A DNA stretch of 64,000 nt from assembly GCA_963556695.1 (NCBI GenBank), contig CAUWAG010000010.1, forward strand, positions 3,658,001 to 3,722,000. The letters run 5' to 3'. The stretch is from Anthostomella pinea (lineage: Eukaryota > Ascomycota > Sordariomycetes > Xylariales > Xylariaceae). Below are positions 22,416 to 31,905 of the stretch, piece by piece. Both the position numbers and the translations under genes were made by a program. The notes under the pieces are model-generated. The model did not search any database and was not told the origin of the DNA. It was given only the letters and a program-made list of their open reading frames with translations. Within the stretch, counting starts at the first letter, position 1. Each line of letters starts with the position of its first letter.

Positions 22416-22698
22416 ATGCAGTTCAAGCAGTTCGCCCTGGTAGCCCCTCTGGTGCTCGCCCTTGCTTCTGCCCTTCCCGTGGAAGACAGTAAGTAAAGCC
22501 TGCTTGGGCACCTAAGTGAAATGCGAATACTAACTGCCACTAGGGCGATCTCCTGCCAAGGCATCCAAGGACAACGATGACGTCTAGCTGTGGAAGAGGT
22601 CTCCCGAGAAGGACAACGATGATGTCTGGCTGTGGAAGAAGGATGAGGCTCAGGCGAAGAAGCTCCAGAAGGACAATGAAGATATCTGGCTGTGGTAG
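22416..22698 (+). pseudogene. Kexin-type repeat peptide precursor, RiPP-like, interrupted
   Basis: Exons 22416-22488 and 22544-22698, with a 55-bp intron (GTAAGT donor, CTAAC branch site, TAG acceptor). The first exon encodes a clean signal peptide (MQFKQFALVAPLVLALASA). The second, in frame after an Arg-Arg pair, holds three copies of K-D-N-(D/E)-D-(V/I)-x-L-W, the second followed by Lys-Lys and the first by Lys-Arg, with a SPxK spacer before the first two. This is the layout of fungal kexin-processed RiPP (dikaritin) or KEP precursors: secretion signal, dibasic cleavage sites and repeated aromatic cores. Copy 1 carries an in-frame TAG at 22585-22587 (codon 39) where copies 2 and 3 have Trp, so translation would stop after about 38 residues. 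The frame stays open to the final TAG at 22696-22698. The signal peptide, intron and repeats make it a real gene. The product and its activity are unknown. Confidence 0.78.
22570..22695 (+). repeat. Three-copy core peptide repeat
   Basis: Copies begin with AAGGACAA at about 22568, 22610 and 22673 and each runs through a codon pair for Leu-Trp. Copies 1 and 2 are 42 bp apart and differ at few bases. Copy 3 is separated by a longer Lys-Lys-rich linker and has conservative D to E and V to I changes. This suggests selection on the peptide rather than a recent array expansion. Confidence 0.75.
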
Positions 22699-23097
22699 AA
22701 ACCAGGTCTCCTAGGAAGGGGGCGCTTCGTCAGCAATAAACTGCACAGGTGGTGTTGTGCTTGCGTTGGACCGTCTGGCTTGTGGTTTGGTTTGTGTCTC
22801 GTTAGCTTGGAAAACGTTTCGATGTCACCATATGTTCATCAACGCTATTCTGTGTATTTGGGGGTCTGAAATGAGATTTTGGCCTTGTGGACTAAGCAGC
22901 GGTTTCCCGTGACGGCATACTGCCACCCACATCCAATGCCTCACTCTGTGCCATACCCCAGCTGCTCCTCTTTCTAGTTGCCCTATACCGTGGTTCTTGT
23001 ACACCATGATACCCTGATGCTGTGTTAGCTGACAGGGTCTGTGCAAGAGTTGATAGGATTGGGCGCTTACTTGATTTGTGTATGGATTGCAGGCTTG
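22699..23097. other. Intergenic, about 400 bp
   Basis: Downstream of the repeat precursor. It is expected to carry that gene's 3' untranslated region. No other feature seen. Confidence 0.4.
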
Positions 23098-23517
23098 TCA
23101 GATATGGTCATTCAAGAGAACCAAGGTGGTATATGAGATTGGATATGGAAAGTGTCGGGGGCCGATGGGAAAACAAGGACGAGGAAGTATGTAGCCGAAT
23201 GACTCCAGCTTCTGATTCCTCATCATGAATACAACTGATGCAACTCGAAGAGTGTGGATTCGTAATAGCGGCAACTGGTCCTTCATTCGAATCCTGGCCG
23301 GATTGCCAGAGACAGCCAATGCATGCGCGGCCACTTGTTGCGGTGTTGTTACTGCTTCATTGAGATACGCTGCATATTGGTCACCGTTCGCTATCTTGTC
23401 TCTAAGCGATTGTATTAAATTGTACTGGTTATTGGGTTGTTGTGCCATGGCGTCCATTTCACGGTGGTTCGAGGATTTGGTGCGGAAATCAAGTTGGTTA
23501 GTTGGATCCTGGGACAT
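23098..23517 (-). CDS. Hypothetical protein, 139 aa, doubtful
   Basis: An ATG-initiated frame beginning MSQDPTNQLDFRTK. The middle (DAMAQQPNNQYNLIQSLRDK through AVTTPQQVAAHALAVSG) has protein-like composition. The C-terminal third looks random, so the true 3' end may be spliced differently. No family recognised. It lies downstream of the RRM-like gene on the same strand and could be an eroded part of the same locus. Confidence 0.3.
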   Translation of the reverse strand: MSQDPTNQLDFRTKSSNHREMDAMAQQPNNQYNLIQSLRDKIANGDQYAAYLNEAVTTPQQVAAHALAVSGNPARIRMKDQLPLLRIHTLRVASVVFMMRNQKLESFGYILPRPCFPIGPRHFPYPISYTTLVLLNDHI

Positions 23518-23882
23518 CCAAATTGGCCCAGGACCATTGCGTTCAAGTCAGAACTCTTTGATTTCCGAATCTCCCCGAGTCGTCGGGCCTGGTTGCAGAC
23601 AGCTCGAATCTGCGAGGGCCAAATAATGCGAGATGTTGTAGTCGAGATCGGGATATCCGTCGTCCTGGTCCATCCGGTATGGGTACATTCTCAAGTCTCG
23701 AAAAGGTCTGTGGTCGAATTGTGGATTGGAGTTGAAACGAAGCGAAGTTTAAATTTGGTCAAGTTTGTCCCAACTAATCCTGGCCCATCCGCAGTTGTTC
23801 GTTTGCGATGTAGCGCATCAGAATGTCTTTTTAAATCTGCCAACCCATGAATGGTCAGGCTCAGGTTCCGGTTCGTGGACAA

Positions 23883-24566
23883 CTACTGACTAGGGTCTGC
23901 AGCCCAAGTCATGACGGCGTGTTGCCACAGGTTGACCTCGCGCGGAGTCAGCGGGATCTTCTCCAAATCCTCGCCATGGATTGTGAGTGGCTTCTTCATG
24001 ACCTCTCTTCCCTGTTGGATTTGTCTAACCACCTTCCACGCCGCGCTGGCTTGCGAGCGGTACGAGGCAAAAAGCACAAGGACTGTGCTTTGATGGCCAT
24101 GCTGGGATTCCACCATATCTTCGAGTTTGAAATCGAAATTCCCCCGGAACAGGAAGCAAAGGTCGAAGATGTTGACGACCTCGGAAGGTCCGGTGATGGT
24201 CAAAGCTCTCGAGGCAATGGAATACGGCTTCGAAGTGGTGTAGAATCGGTTCATGACTACTCGCGGCTTTACTCCGAGCACGGTAAATTGGTCTTGCTCC
24301 CACTTGCGCCAGAAGTTGTCGAGGCCTGCTCTGTCCCAAAACACCAGCTTCGCAGCTGCGGTTGCGTACCCATCCGCCGGTGCGATCATGTTTGATGCAT
24401 ATAGTTTGCCCATGCCCCGAATTTGGGCAAGGAGGTCAGTTGGGCGGCAGTTGCCCGGGAGTCCGGAGACGAAGACTGAGGTGCTTTGCTCGACGGGAAT
24501 ATCCTGAGAGTGGTTGAGAGGATTGTTGAGGTCACCCCGGTAGGTGGCATTGCCGGGTGTATCCAT
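23883..24566 (-). CDS. RRM-like RNA-binding protein
   Basis: 227 residues from an ATG. Residues 30-110 resemble an RNA recognition motif: STSVFVSGLPGNCRPTDLLA fits the RNP2 strand plus first helix, and AAAKLVFWDRAGLDNFW fits the RNP1 region. A second half (FDLCFLFRGNFDFKLEDM, VLVLFASYRSQASAAWKVV) may form a second degenerate fold. It ends in LTPREVNLWQHAVMTWAADP. Upstream in another frame (to 24790) is a coding-like stretch, so an additional 5' exon is possible. Proteins of this kind are uncharacterised in fungi, and RNA binding is inferred only from the motif. A related fragment lies at 25338-25538. Confidence 0.6.
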   Translation of the reverse strand: MDTPGNATYRGDLNNPLNHSQDIPVEQSTSVFVSGLPGNCRPTDLLAQIRGMGKLYASNMIAPADGYATAAAKLVFWDRAGLDNFWRKWEQDQFTVLGVKPRVVMNRFYTTSKPYSIASRALTITGPSEVVNIFDLCFLFRGNFDFKLEDMVESQHGHQSTVLVLFASYRSQASAAWKVVRQIQQGREVMKKPLTIHGEDLEKIPLTPREVNLWQHAVMTWAADPSQ

Positions 24567-25337
24567 CGTGGTGGTTCGAAGACTTCGTGTTCACAACCTG
24601 GCAGATTGAGAGATGTGTTCGATGTTGGAATGTATTCAGGCTGTGCCGCAACCTTGAGCAAATTAATAAATTCGCGGCTTGAAGAAAATTGAGGAGTGCA
24701 GGATGTGAATGGATTAGGGCGTCGCTTGAAGGCTAGGTCCAACCAAGCAGGGATCAAGATTAAATGGGAAAAGGTCTGCATTGTTCTCAAAGTCTACATT
24801 GTTCTCTTTTTATGAGAGGTGTGCGAAGGACGCGTCAGTCGTGAAGCGGAGCCCGTGGCCATGCAACCTGAGCTACGCGTCAAGTCATCAATAACAATAA
24901 CAGCCGTTTAGCATAATCATATAGCTGTTTATTTTCTCACTACCAGTATCATTTGCTAATGCGATGGGTGAAATTTTTCTTCTATCTCAGGGGGGGACAC
25001 GATGTCACTGGCCGCATTTGTGAACACGGAAGCGTCAGAAAATGTCTACCCATAATGCAGAACACAATGCGTTTGCAAGTTCACTTCCAAAAGTGCCATA
25101 ACAGGATTGCGTGGCAACACAGCTTGACGATGGAAACTTGGAGAACTGGGTACTAGAACAGCATACCACGTAATTATGACCCCGAGCATTACAGCCATCC
25201 TAACCGTCATTGTGGTCAGGATGCACCGTAAACCAAATCTCAAACATGCCCCATCACCCCAAGCCCCATATCGCCTTTAAACATCGTGGATTATATTCAA
25301 GGTTCAGAATGTTTCCCTATACAAGTACTCGCCAGTC
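24567..25337. other. Intergenic upstream of RRM-like gene
   Basis: Probable promoter region of the minus-strand RRM-like gene, possibly with a missed 5' exon between 24567 and 24790. The remainder shows nothing recognisable. Confidence 0.35.
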
Positions 25338-25538
25338 TTATCGAGTGTATATGACACCTTCAGTCTCCATAAGTCGTTCAATCATCAACACCCACCACGA
25401 ATATCTATCACAGATTAATCTGGCATCGGCCTCAGCATCATATACGATGGTCTCCTTCAGCTGGTGGGACAAGTCCCTGACCACCTTCCAGGCAGCAAGC
25501 GCTACGCGCGTTGGTGTATATATCAGGAATAGGGGCAT
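25338..25538 (-). pseudogene. Relic fragment of the RRM-like gene family
   Basis: A 66-codon frame contains ALAAWKVVRDLSHQLKE, which aligns with ASAAWKVVRQIQQGREVMKK of the intact RRM-like gene 0.8 kb away on the same strand. The rest does not align well and the N-terminal RRM part is missing. It is best read as a decayed tandem duplicate. The match is short, so confidence is limited. Confidence 0.35.
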
Positions 25539-27421
25539 TGTTTTACATCAGGGGAGTACCTTGAAGGCGGGCAAGGAGCGTAGAGCCAAAGTGTTACGAC
25601 CCAGACCTCGCCACCGAGCTCCGTCATCTCGTCCGCGGTCTCCACGAATCCCTGGCCGTTGAGGACGAGTGCCTATCAGCTCCCGAGTCGAGTTGGGGCC
25701 CTCAGAGAGTTCGGAACGGCGAACGCTGGCGGGCGTCTGCTCTCTGGTCCAGCAACTCCTCTGCCGCGGGAATGATCATCATAAAGGAGCCAGAGGACTT
25801 CTGCGCCATCTTGGCCGCGAAGTAGGTCGTCTGACTTGAGAAGTGAAGCAGACGGGACGATTGCATTGTTCTATCGTGTAGTGTGCGGGTCTCGCTGGGC
25901 AACCCCTCAAGAAGCCATTGGAACTCGTTCAGGGTGCTGTCCAAATCCAGGGGCTTCATTGACAGGGCCATGATGATTGCCGTCCTGCGGATGAATATGC
26001 GAACGCCACTGTGGATGGTGTCGTTCTGGGCGTTTTGGATGCTCAAGCAGCGCCGGTGATCGGGCGCATCGTCGCGCAGTCTATTAAATCTATAAGCATA
26101 CTCATTATATACACACACCTTATAAGGTCTACTGCTGCCGAAATAGGCACTAAGGGGATCGGGGTTCTTGCTTACCGTCTAGGCGCGGGTTTCCCCCCTT
26201 GCTTCGGTGGCCGTGTTACCCAATGGCGGGCTGTTATTCCATGGCTCTGTTACTCCATGGTCGCGCTATCTACTACATGGTGTCGCTAAGGTAATGAACA
26301 AGCCTTGGCGAATTCAGTCATTCCTGCACCTCAGCTGAGGGGCATTCGCGAAATTCCATCTCCACTCAGCGGAAGATCATCACAACCAGAAGGAGAGGTG
26401 CTCTCGGGACCGACGTTCTTACGAATGGAGTCGCTGATGGAACGTCACCCCGCAGGCCAATGCCATTCCCCGATTGCCAAGAGTTACTCTCCTCATCTGT
26501 ACTGTAAGGGATACTCTGACGGCTGGCGGCTGTATGATCTGACATCCTCCTCACCCACGACCCCACCTGCACGCTCTCTCGCTTCAGTGACGTTGTTAGG
26601 CAGGTGTGTTGCACCGTGGGATCCAACTGTGTTCAGGTCACCGCTAGTCCTGGATGTTGGTCCTACCAAACGTTTCAACGTCAAGTGATGCTCTCTCCTT
26701 TTCGCCTCGGATCGGATTACTCGATCGGGAACTCCATGTAACGCGAGCCACCACCCCATGCAAGTGTTAAGGTTCTGACTCGCTCCACCCTTCCCCAGGT
26801 CTCTAGTTCTTAGTGTGCAAGGGGATTTGCGGGGGAGGAGTCCAGGCGATATCCACCTCGTTCACGAGTCAAGACTCCAGGTGATCAATTCAACGTGAAC
26901 TACATGGTTTCTAGAAGGGGTTCTCGAGGTATTGTACCGTTTCGATGGTATACCACCAAAGTGTGTACATCATTGACATGAACAAGCGACTGAAAAGGAA
27001 TCGACCTGCTTACTACGAATATTGTGGTGTTGGCCGTCCTGCCAGCCCTGCGTCATGCAAGGGAGGATTGTCCAACGTCAGGTGCGTCCCCATCGAAAGC
27101 GTATTGGACCAGGCGGAAGGTTTGCGCAGATCCGCCCCGTGCGCTGGCGCTCTAGTTGCGCATACATACTTTCAAGCATTCGCGAGAAGCACGACCTTGG
27201 CCTACTCGGGTATCCTTATACAATAATCAACTCCACCGCTGGTCTGGGGACACAAACTAGACTCGAACCGCTCATCTGGGGATACAAAACAGACTCGAGC
27301 CGTTGATCTGGTTCGCCATTGTTGGACAAGCTCGTCCCTGCTCCCAGAGAACTCCGGACCTTTGTCACAATAGCCTTTTTCAAGTATCGCGGGGAAGTGA
27401 CACGGTCGCGATTCGCTCACC
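25539..27421. other. Intergenic, about 1.9 kb, no firm gene
   Basis: A 138-codon minus-strand frame at 25702-26118 begins with a non-ATG codon. Its inner ATG would start MALSMKPLDLDSTLNEFQ, and it resembles no known family. A short TGTTAYTCCATGG tandem repeat occurs at 26214-26284. The last 300 bp should contain the transporter promoter. Confidence 0.35.
26214..26284. repeat. TGTTACTCCATGG-type minirepeat, locus A
   Basis: Three imperfect copies (TGTTACCCAATGGC, TGTTATTCCATGGC, TGTTACTCCATGGTC) at about 17-18 bp spacing, with a weaker fourth (CTACTACATGGTG). The same motif recurs at 50125-50177. Confidence 0.5.
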
Positions 27422-29305
27422 ATGGGGAAAAAGTACTTTGGCCTTCGTGGCAATAGTCTCAACTGGGCCGTGGGCCTCATCGCTGGATGTGATTTCCTGC
27501 TTTTCGGATATGGTATTTCTCTTCTGCCATGGCCGATCTAGATGGTACTCATGAGACTAAGATCAGCATCCAGATCAGGGTGTGATGGGCGGCATCTTGA
27601 CGATGCACCAATTCCTCGACGCCTTCCCGTCCATCAACCCGGACGACCCAGCCATCCAATCTGACACCGCGCTGAAGTCCCAGCGATCAACCTCGCAGGG
27701 CATTTCCGTCGCGGCGTACAACCTCGGATGCTTCCTTGGGGCCGTTATCAGCATCTTCATCTCCAATCCACTGGGTCGCAAGAAGATGATCATCCTCGGC
27801 ACACTCATCATGGTCGTGGGCGCGGCACTGCAGGCCAGTGCAACCACGCTGCCACACCTGATCGTCGGACGTATCATCACGGGCATCGGAAACGGGGCCA
27901 ACACGTCGACGGTGCCAACCTGGCAGTCGGAGACGTCGCGCTCGCACAAACGCGGGAAGCTAGTTATGATCGAAGGCGCCCTGATCACCTGCGGTATCAT
28001 GATATCCTACTGGATCGATCTGGGCTTCAGTTTTATCGAGAGCAGCGTCGCATGGCGGTTCCCGCTCGCCTTCCAGATCGTCTTCTGTCTGTTCATCCTG
28101 GCGTTCATATCGGGCCTACCTGAGTCGCCGCGATGGCTGATTCTGAAGAACCGCGAAGATGAGGCTCGCGAGGTGCTCGCGGCGTTAGCCGATGCGCCAA
28201 TCGACTCCAAGGAGGTTAACAATGAGTTCATCGCTATCAAGGACACTGTCATCGAGATGTCCAAGGGTACTTTTGCGGATCTCTTCAAGATGACAAAGGA
28301 TAGGTATGTATAACTTATTTGGGAGGTCGTAGGCGGCATCGGACTTCTCTAGACCCTCGCGACAGCCATGTCTAACATCTGATTAGGGAGCTTCATCGCA
28401 CTATACTGGCCTATTCGAATCAGATGTTCCAGCAGATCTCCGGCATCAACCTAATCACCTACTATGCCCCGGTGATCTATGCTGGCTTAGGTATGAATGC
28501 TTTTATGGCAAGACTGCTGGCCGCGATCAACGGCACGGAGTACTTCATCGCTTCCTGGCCCGCCGTATTCCTGGTCGAGCGCGTCGGCCGGAGGAAGCTC
28601 ATGCTCTTCGGTGCGGCAGGCCAGGCTGCCTCGATGGCGATTCTGGCCGCCACGAACTCGCAGGAGGACAACAAGCAAGCCCAGGCTGCCGCCATCGCCT
28701 TCCTCTTCATATTCAACACCTTCTTTGCCATTGGTTGGCTGGGCATGACCTGGTTGTATCCCGCCGAGATTGTGCCTCTCCGGATCCGCGCCCCGGCAAA
28801 TGCGCTCTCGACGTCTGGGAACTGGATCTTCAACTTCCTCGTCGTCAGTAAGTAAAACAGCTGCCTATGTCTCTCATTTATGTCGTATGCAGCTGAGCAC
28901 GCGCTGATACCACGCACCCCAGTGATCACGCCCATCGCCTTCAACAGCATCGGCTACCAGACGTACATCATTTTCGCCGTGATCAACGCGTTCATGGTTC
29001 CTAGCGTCTACTTCTTCTACCCAGAAACCGCGTACAGGTCGCTCGAGGAGATGGACACCATCTTCCATAAGAGCTCAGCGGGGCTCAAGGGCTACTTCGA
29101 CGTCGTGCACGTCGCCAGGCGCGAGCCTCAGCGCTACGGCAAGAATGGCGAGCTGCTCATCGCGTACGAGGAGACGGACGAGCGTAAGGCGCATTTGCCG
29201 CTCCATACCGAGCATCGAGAGGTTGGGTCGAGCGAGGCGGTTAGCAGTGATGCTGAAAAGAGGGTTGGGGTTGTGGGCGACCAGGTTGCAGCTAAGGATG
29301 CTTGA
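27422..29305 (+). CDS. MFS sugar transporter
   Basis: Four exons: 27422-27512, 27574-28303, 28387-28847 and 28923-29305, giving 554 residues. All phases agree and each junction restores a family motif. Sugar-porter signatures in order: LLFGYDQGVMGG in helix 1, NPLGRKKMIILG between helices 2 and 3, VGRIITGIGNGANTSTVPTWQSE, PESPRWLILKNR before the central loop, QQISGINLITYYAPVIY in helix 7, ERVGRRKLMLFG, and PETAYRSLEEMD after helix 12. This is a complete 12-helix plasma-membrane permease of the fungal hexose/polyol type, moving sugar most likely with protons. Substrate cannot be predicted. No sugar-catabolic gene lies next to it. Confidence 0.93.
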
Positions 29306-29858
29306 CGAGTGGCATTGTCACTATGGTATGACGGGCATGGCGCGGTGTGACACCGAACGGTATGATAACTCCCGCGTCACGGGAGACGAAGAGTGGTGAC
29401 TTGGATACCCCTTATCCATGATATCACGCCTGAATAAAAGTTCGCACATATTTGCTTACCACAACCTATTATCAGTGTACAGATAAAACTCATGCATTCT
29501 ATATCTGAGGGCGAAGGTAAGCCTCTCAGCACCGGACTGGGAGGTTTCTGTCATTGTTCGATGCATTTAGTGTATATATCTCGGTGATTTGAACCTCAAC
29601 GCAGTGAACGTACTACCTCTTCGTCCAAATCACAGAAGCCTACAACGCCCGTCAGCGCGGGCATCTAGTTTTGCTTTCTATTTAGACCTCGCCCACAAAC
29701 CTTGGGTTCTCTCTTCCCTCTACTATTCCTACACCAATCCACGAGCCACGCAACAGCAAAAATAGGCCCACGATACGCCATTCTAGACACGCTAGCTATA
29801 GGCGACACTCGACAACTCGCATACCCTTTTCCGAAGACGAGAATCTTAGAGCTCCGAC
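29306..29858. other. Intergenic, about 550 bp
   Basis: Transporter 3' region, then pyrimidine-rich sequence upstream of the small ORF at 29859. No other feature. Confidence 0.35.
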
Positions 29859-30044
29859 ATGCCTACCTATACGGATTTCTATCAGGAGCAGGGAACTCCC
29901 GATATGGACCTCAATATGGACACCGAACTGCGCAACACCATCATCATCTTGGCGGCCGTCAGCTGCAGCGTGCTGGTTACGGTGGGCGTGGCTGCGGTCG
30001 TGACTTGGACTTTGATACGTCCGAAGCGTGTCCATCTGGCGTAA
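29859..30044 (+). CDS. Small single-helix membrane protein, 61 aa
   Basis: ATG-initiated frame of 61 residues. An acidic N-terminus (MPTYTDFYQEQGTPDMD) is followed by MDTELRNTIIILAAVSCSVLV and one strong hydrophobic segment of about 24 residues, then a short basic end RPKRVHLA. The charge distribution fits a helix with a cytoplasmic basic tail. Nothing similar is recognised. Another mini-ORF starting MDT and entering a helix lies 0.5 kb downstream, which supports it being real. It could be chance. Confidence 0.4.
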   Translation: MPTYTDFYQEQGTPDMDLNMDTELRNTIIILAAVSCSVLVTVGVAAVVTWTLIRPKRVHLA

Positions 30045-30553
30045 TCTCGCTGGCTTGATTTGGGCTACTCGGGGTGGTACTATGGTTGAGGAGCATCCCC
30101 GTCCGCGGAGGCGCTGTATAAACTGCGTATTGCTTCGGACTGCTATCGATGTGCAAAGAACATTTGATGTATCGTGATGAATGACATGAGTCCGTCTCGG
30201 CGCGTGGGAGATGGGTAGGCGAGAGCACTTGAAATGAGATGTATTGAGCATAGGACACCTCGCACACTCATGCCCATTGGTAAATATACGTCCGTTCTAT
30301 ATGTGATATCAAACGAATGCGAGGCCATGAATGGAAGTAACGCTACGCATCGGATTCAGTCAAGGGTAGCATATAGGAATGTATGAATTTCGTGCTGCCT
30401 CTCCACCTCCCTAGGATTACCTCCGTATTTCATACAATCACAACCTACGCACCCAAGAAACCCCAAGCGACGCCGTCCACCACAATTTGCCAAAACTCAA
30501 CTTAAGAGAAGTTTTTCATAACCAGACCTCCACAGCATTGAAAGACGGGCATA
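30045..30553. other. Intergenic, about 500 bp
   Basis: Sequence between the two small membrane ORFs. Nothing recognisable beyond possible untranslated regions. Confidence 0.35.
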
Positions 30554-30682
30554 ATGGACACGCAACTGCCCATCTAGATCGTCGTAGGCTGTGCCATAGG
30601 CGGCATCTTCGGGATCATTGCTGTTCTCCCTCATAAGTTATACGGAAACGGATGGTATCAGCCGGTAAGTCGGTATTAGACT
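30554..30682 (+). pseudogene. Second small membrane ORF, interrupted by TAG
   Basis: The frame starts MDTQLPI, meets an in-frame TAG at 30575-30577, then reads on as IVVGCAIGGIFGIIAVLPH and KLYGNGWYQP. It then meets a GTAAGT donor-like site at about 30665. The MDT-x-L start and immediate helix resemble the intact small ORF at 29859. The stop may be a RIP-like transition. A later coding-like piece (MAQYAPVPAETGLSSW, ATG at 31033) might be its second exon, but no clear acceptor links them. Confidence 0.3.
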
Positions 30683-31716
30683 GGGGCTGGAGATATAGCC
30701 ACTGGTCGAGAGAGATGTATTGCTGACGTGCGCGGTTGTTGTAAGTGCTGCTGGGATTCCGTGTTCGTAAAGCGAGCAGTGGTGTGGTGAGCAGGTTGCG
30801 ACCGTCTGGCGCATGGTGTGATCACTGGGATATGCCCATCACTGTTATTTATATGGTCTAATTATATGGATTACATGGAAAGCGCTGAGTATAGTTCGAT
30901 TTAAACCTCTAACTATTGATTGTTGTCAATCTAGACCCGTTCTATCTTTGCTCCCCCCTAACTTATCTTGAAATCCAGCGCACTTTAGGTGTCAGCCATA
31001 CGCAACTAGAACGAGGGCCACAGGCCGCGCATATGGCGCAGTATGCACCGGTTCCCGCTGAGACAGGACTGTCTAGTTGGCTTGGTAGTAACCCCAACCC
31101 TAACGCTGGAGCACATCCTGGCCACTCAACACCCATGCCACATATCCCATCCAGCCTAAAGATAGCCTGAAAAATAGAAGTATTAACTAGTTTAAGTGTG
31201 CGAGGTATTTATTACGTTCGGCTTATTTATTTTATCTTATTTTATAATGTTTGTTGTTTGTTTTGTATTTAACGTGGGGGGTAGCTCCTCAGTAGTGCAA
31301 ACCACGCCTCCCAGAGCCATTGCATCGCAAGGTTGTAGAGGTGTCAAATTAGATACATTCAGATCCGCGCACGAGCCTATCCTCGCTGTAGCGGTACCAA
31401 TCTGGAGTGTTCAGATGGTTTTAGTCAATACCCAAGCACGATTCCGTCAGAAAAACCTCCTATCTAGTGACAAAGCGACCCAGTGAACCTCAGTTCTCTG
31501 GTGTACATATCGTTCCAGTAGCCGTTCGATATATGTCGCATTGGTGGGTGGAGTAGGTGTTTGTTATCTGCTGGCGAGGGAAACCACAAGGGGGAAAACC
31601 TCGCAGGAGTGGGTATTGTGGAGACAAGCTGCTTGGCTATCGGGCTCTGCGATAAAATGGGGCCTCTCCACTGTCGTGTGCTGGTTATCGACTCGCACAA
31701 GCCGGGTCAGAAAGGG
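30683..31716. other. Intergenic with a proline-rich mini-ORF
   Basis: Contains a 45-codon frame at 31033-31170 (MAQYAPVPAETGLSSWLGSN...) with a Pro/Asn-rich protein-like composition, possibly a terminal exon. The rest has no recognisable gene. Confidence 0.3.
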
Positions 31717-31808
31717 GGCCATAGCAGGATTCGAACCCACTTGTTCTCGTCGCCCACCGCACAAACGAGAACACAACCAGGCGCATTTGACCATTGCGCC
31801 ATACGGCC
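31717..31808 (-). tRNA. tRNA-like gene, extended anticodon region
   Basis: On the minus strand GGCCGTA at the 5' end pairs with TATGGCC at the 3' end. TGGCGCAATGG matches the A box exactly and GGTTCGAATCC matches the B box exactly. The D stem (GCGC/GCGC) and T stem form. Between the D and T arms are about 39 nt rather than 22, including an 8-bp stem GTTCTCGT/ACGAGAAC with a 14-nt loop. That means an intron, a long variable arm or a decayed tRNA copy. I therefore do not assign an anticodon. It lies about 100 bp outside transposon copy 1. Confidence 0.5.
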
Positions 31809-31905
31809 ATCTTATTTTATAATGTCGTTTTTATTTAAGAAACATAAGTATAATATTGAAAATAGTATTAAAAAACATCTTATAAATAAAAGAACTATTT
31901 GTATA

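Noticed and set aside
22416..22698. Mating pheromone (alpha-factor type) precursor
   Set aside because: The cores lack the Cys-containing, Gly-Gln-Pro pattern of ascomycete alpha pheromones, and an UstYa-like gene lies alongside.
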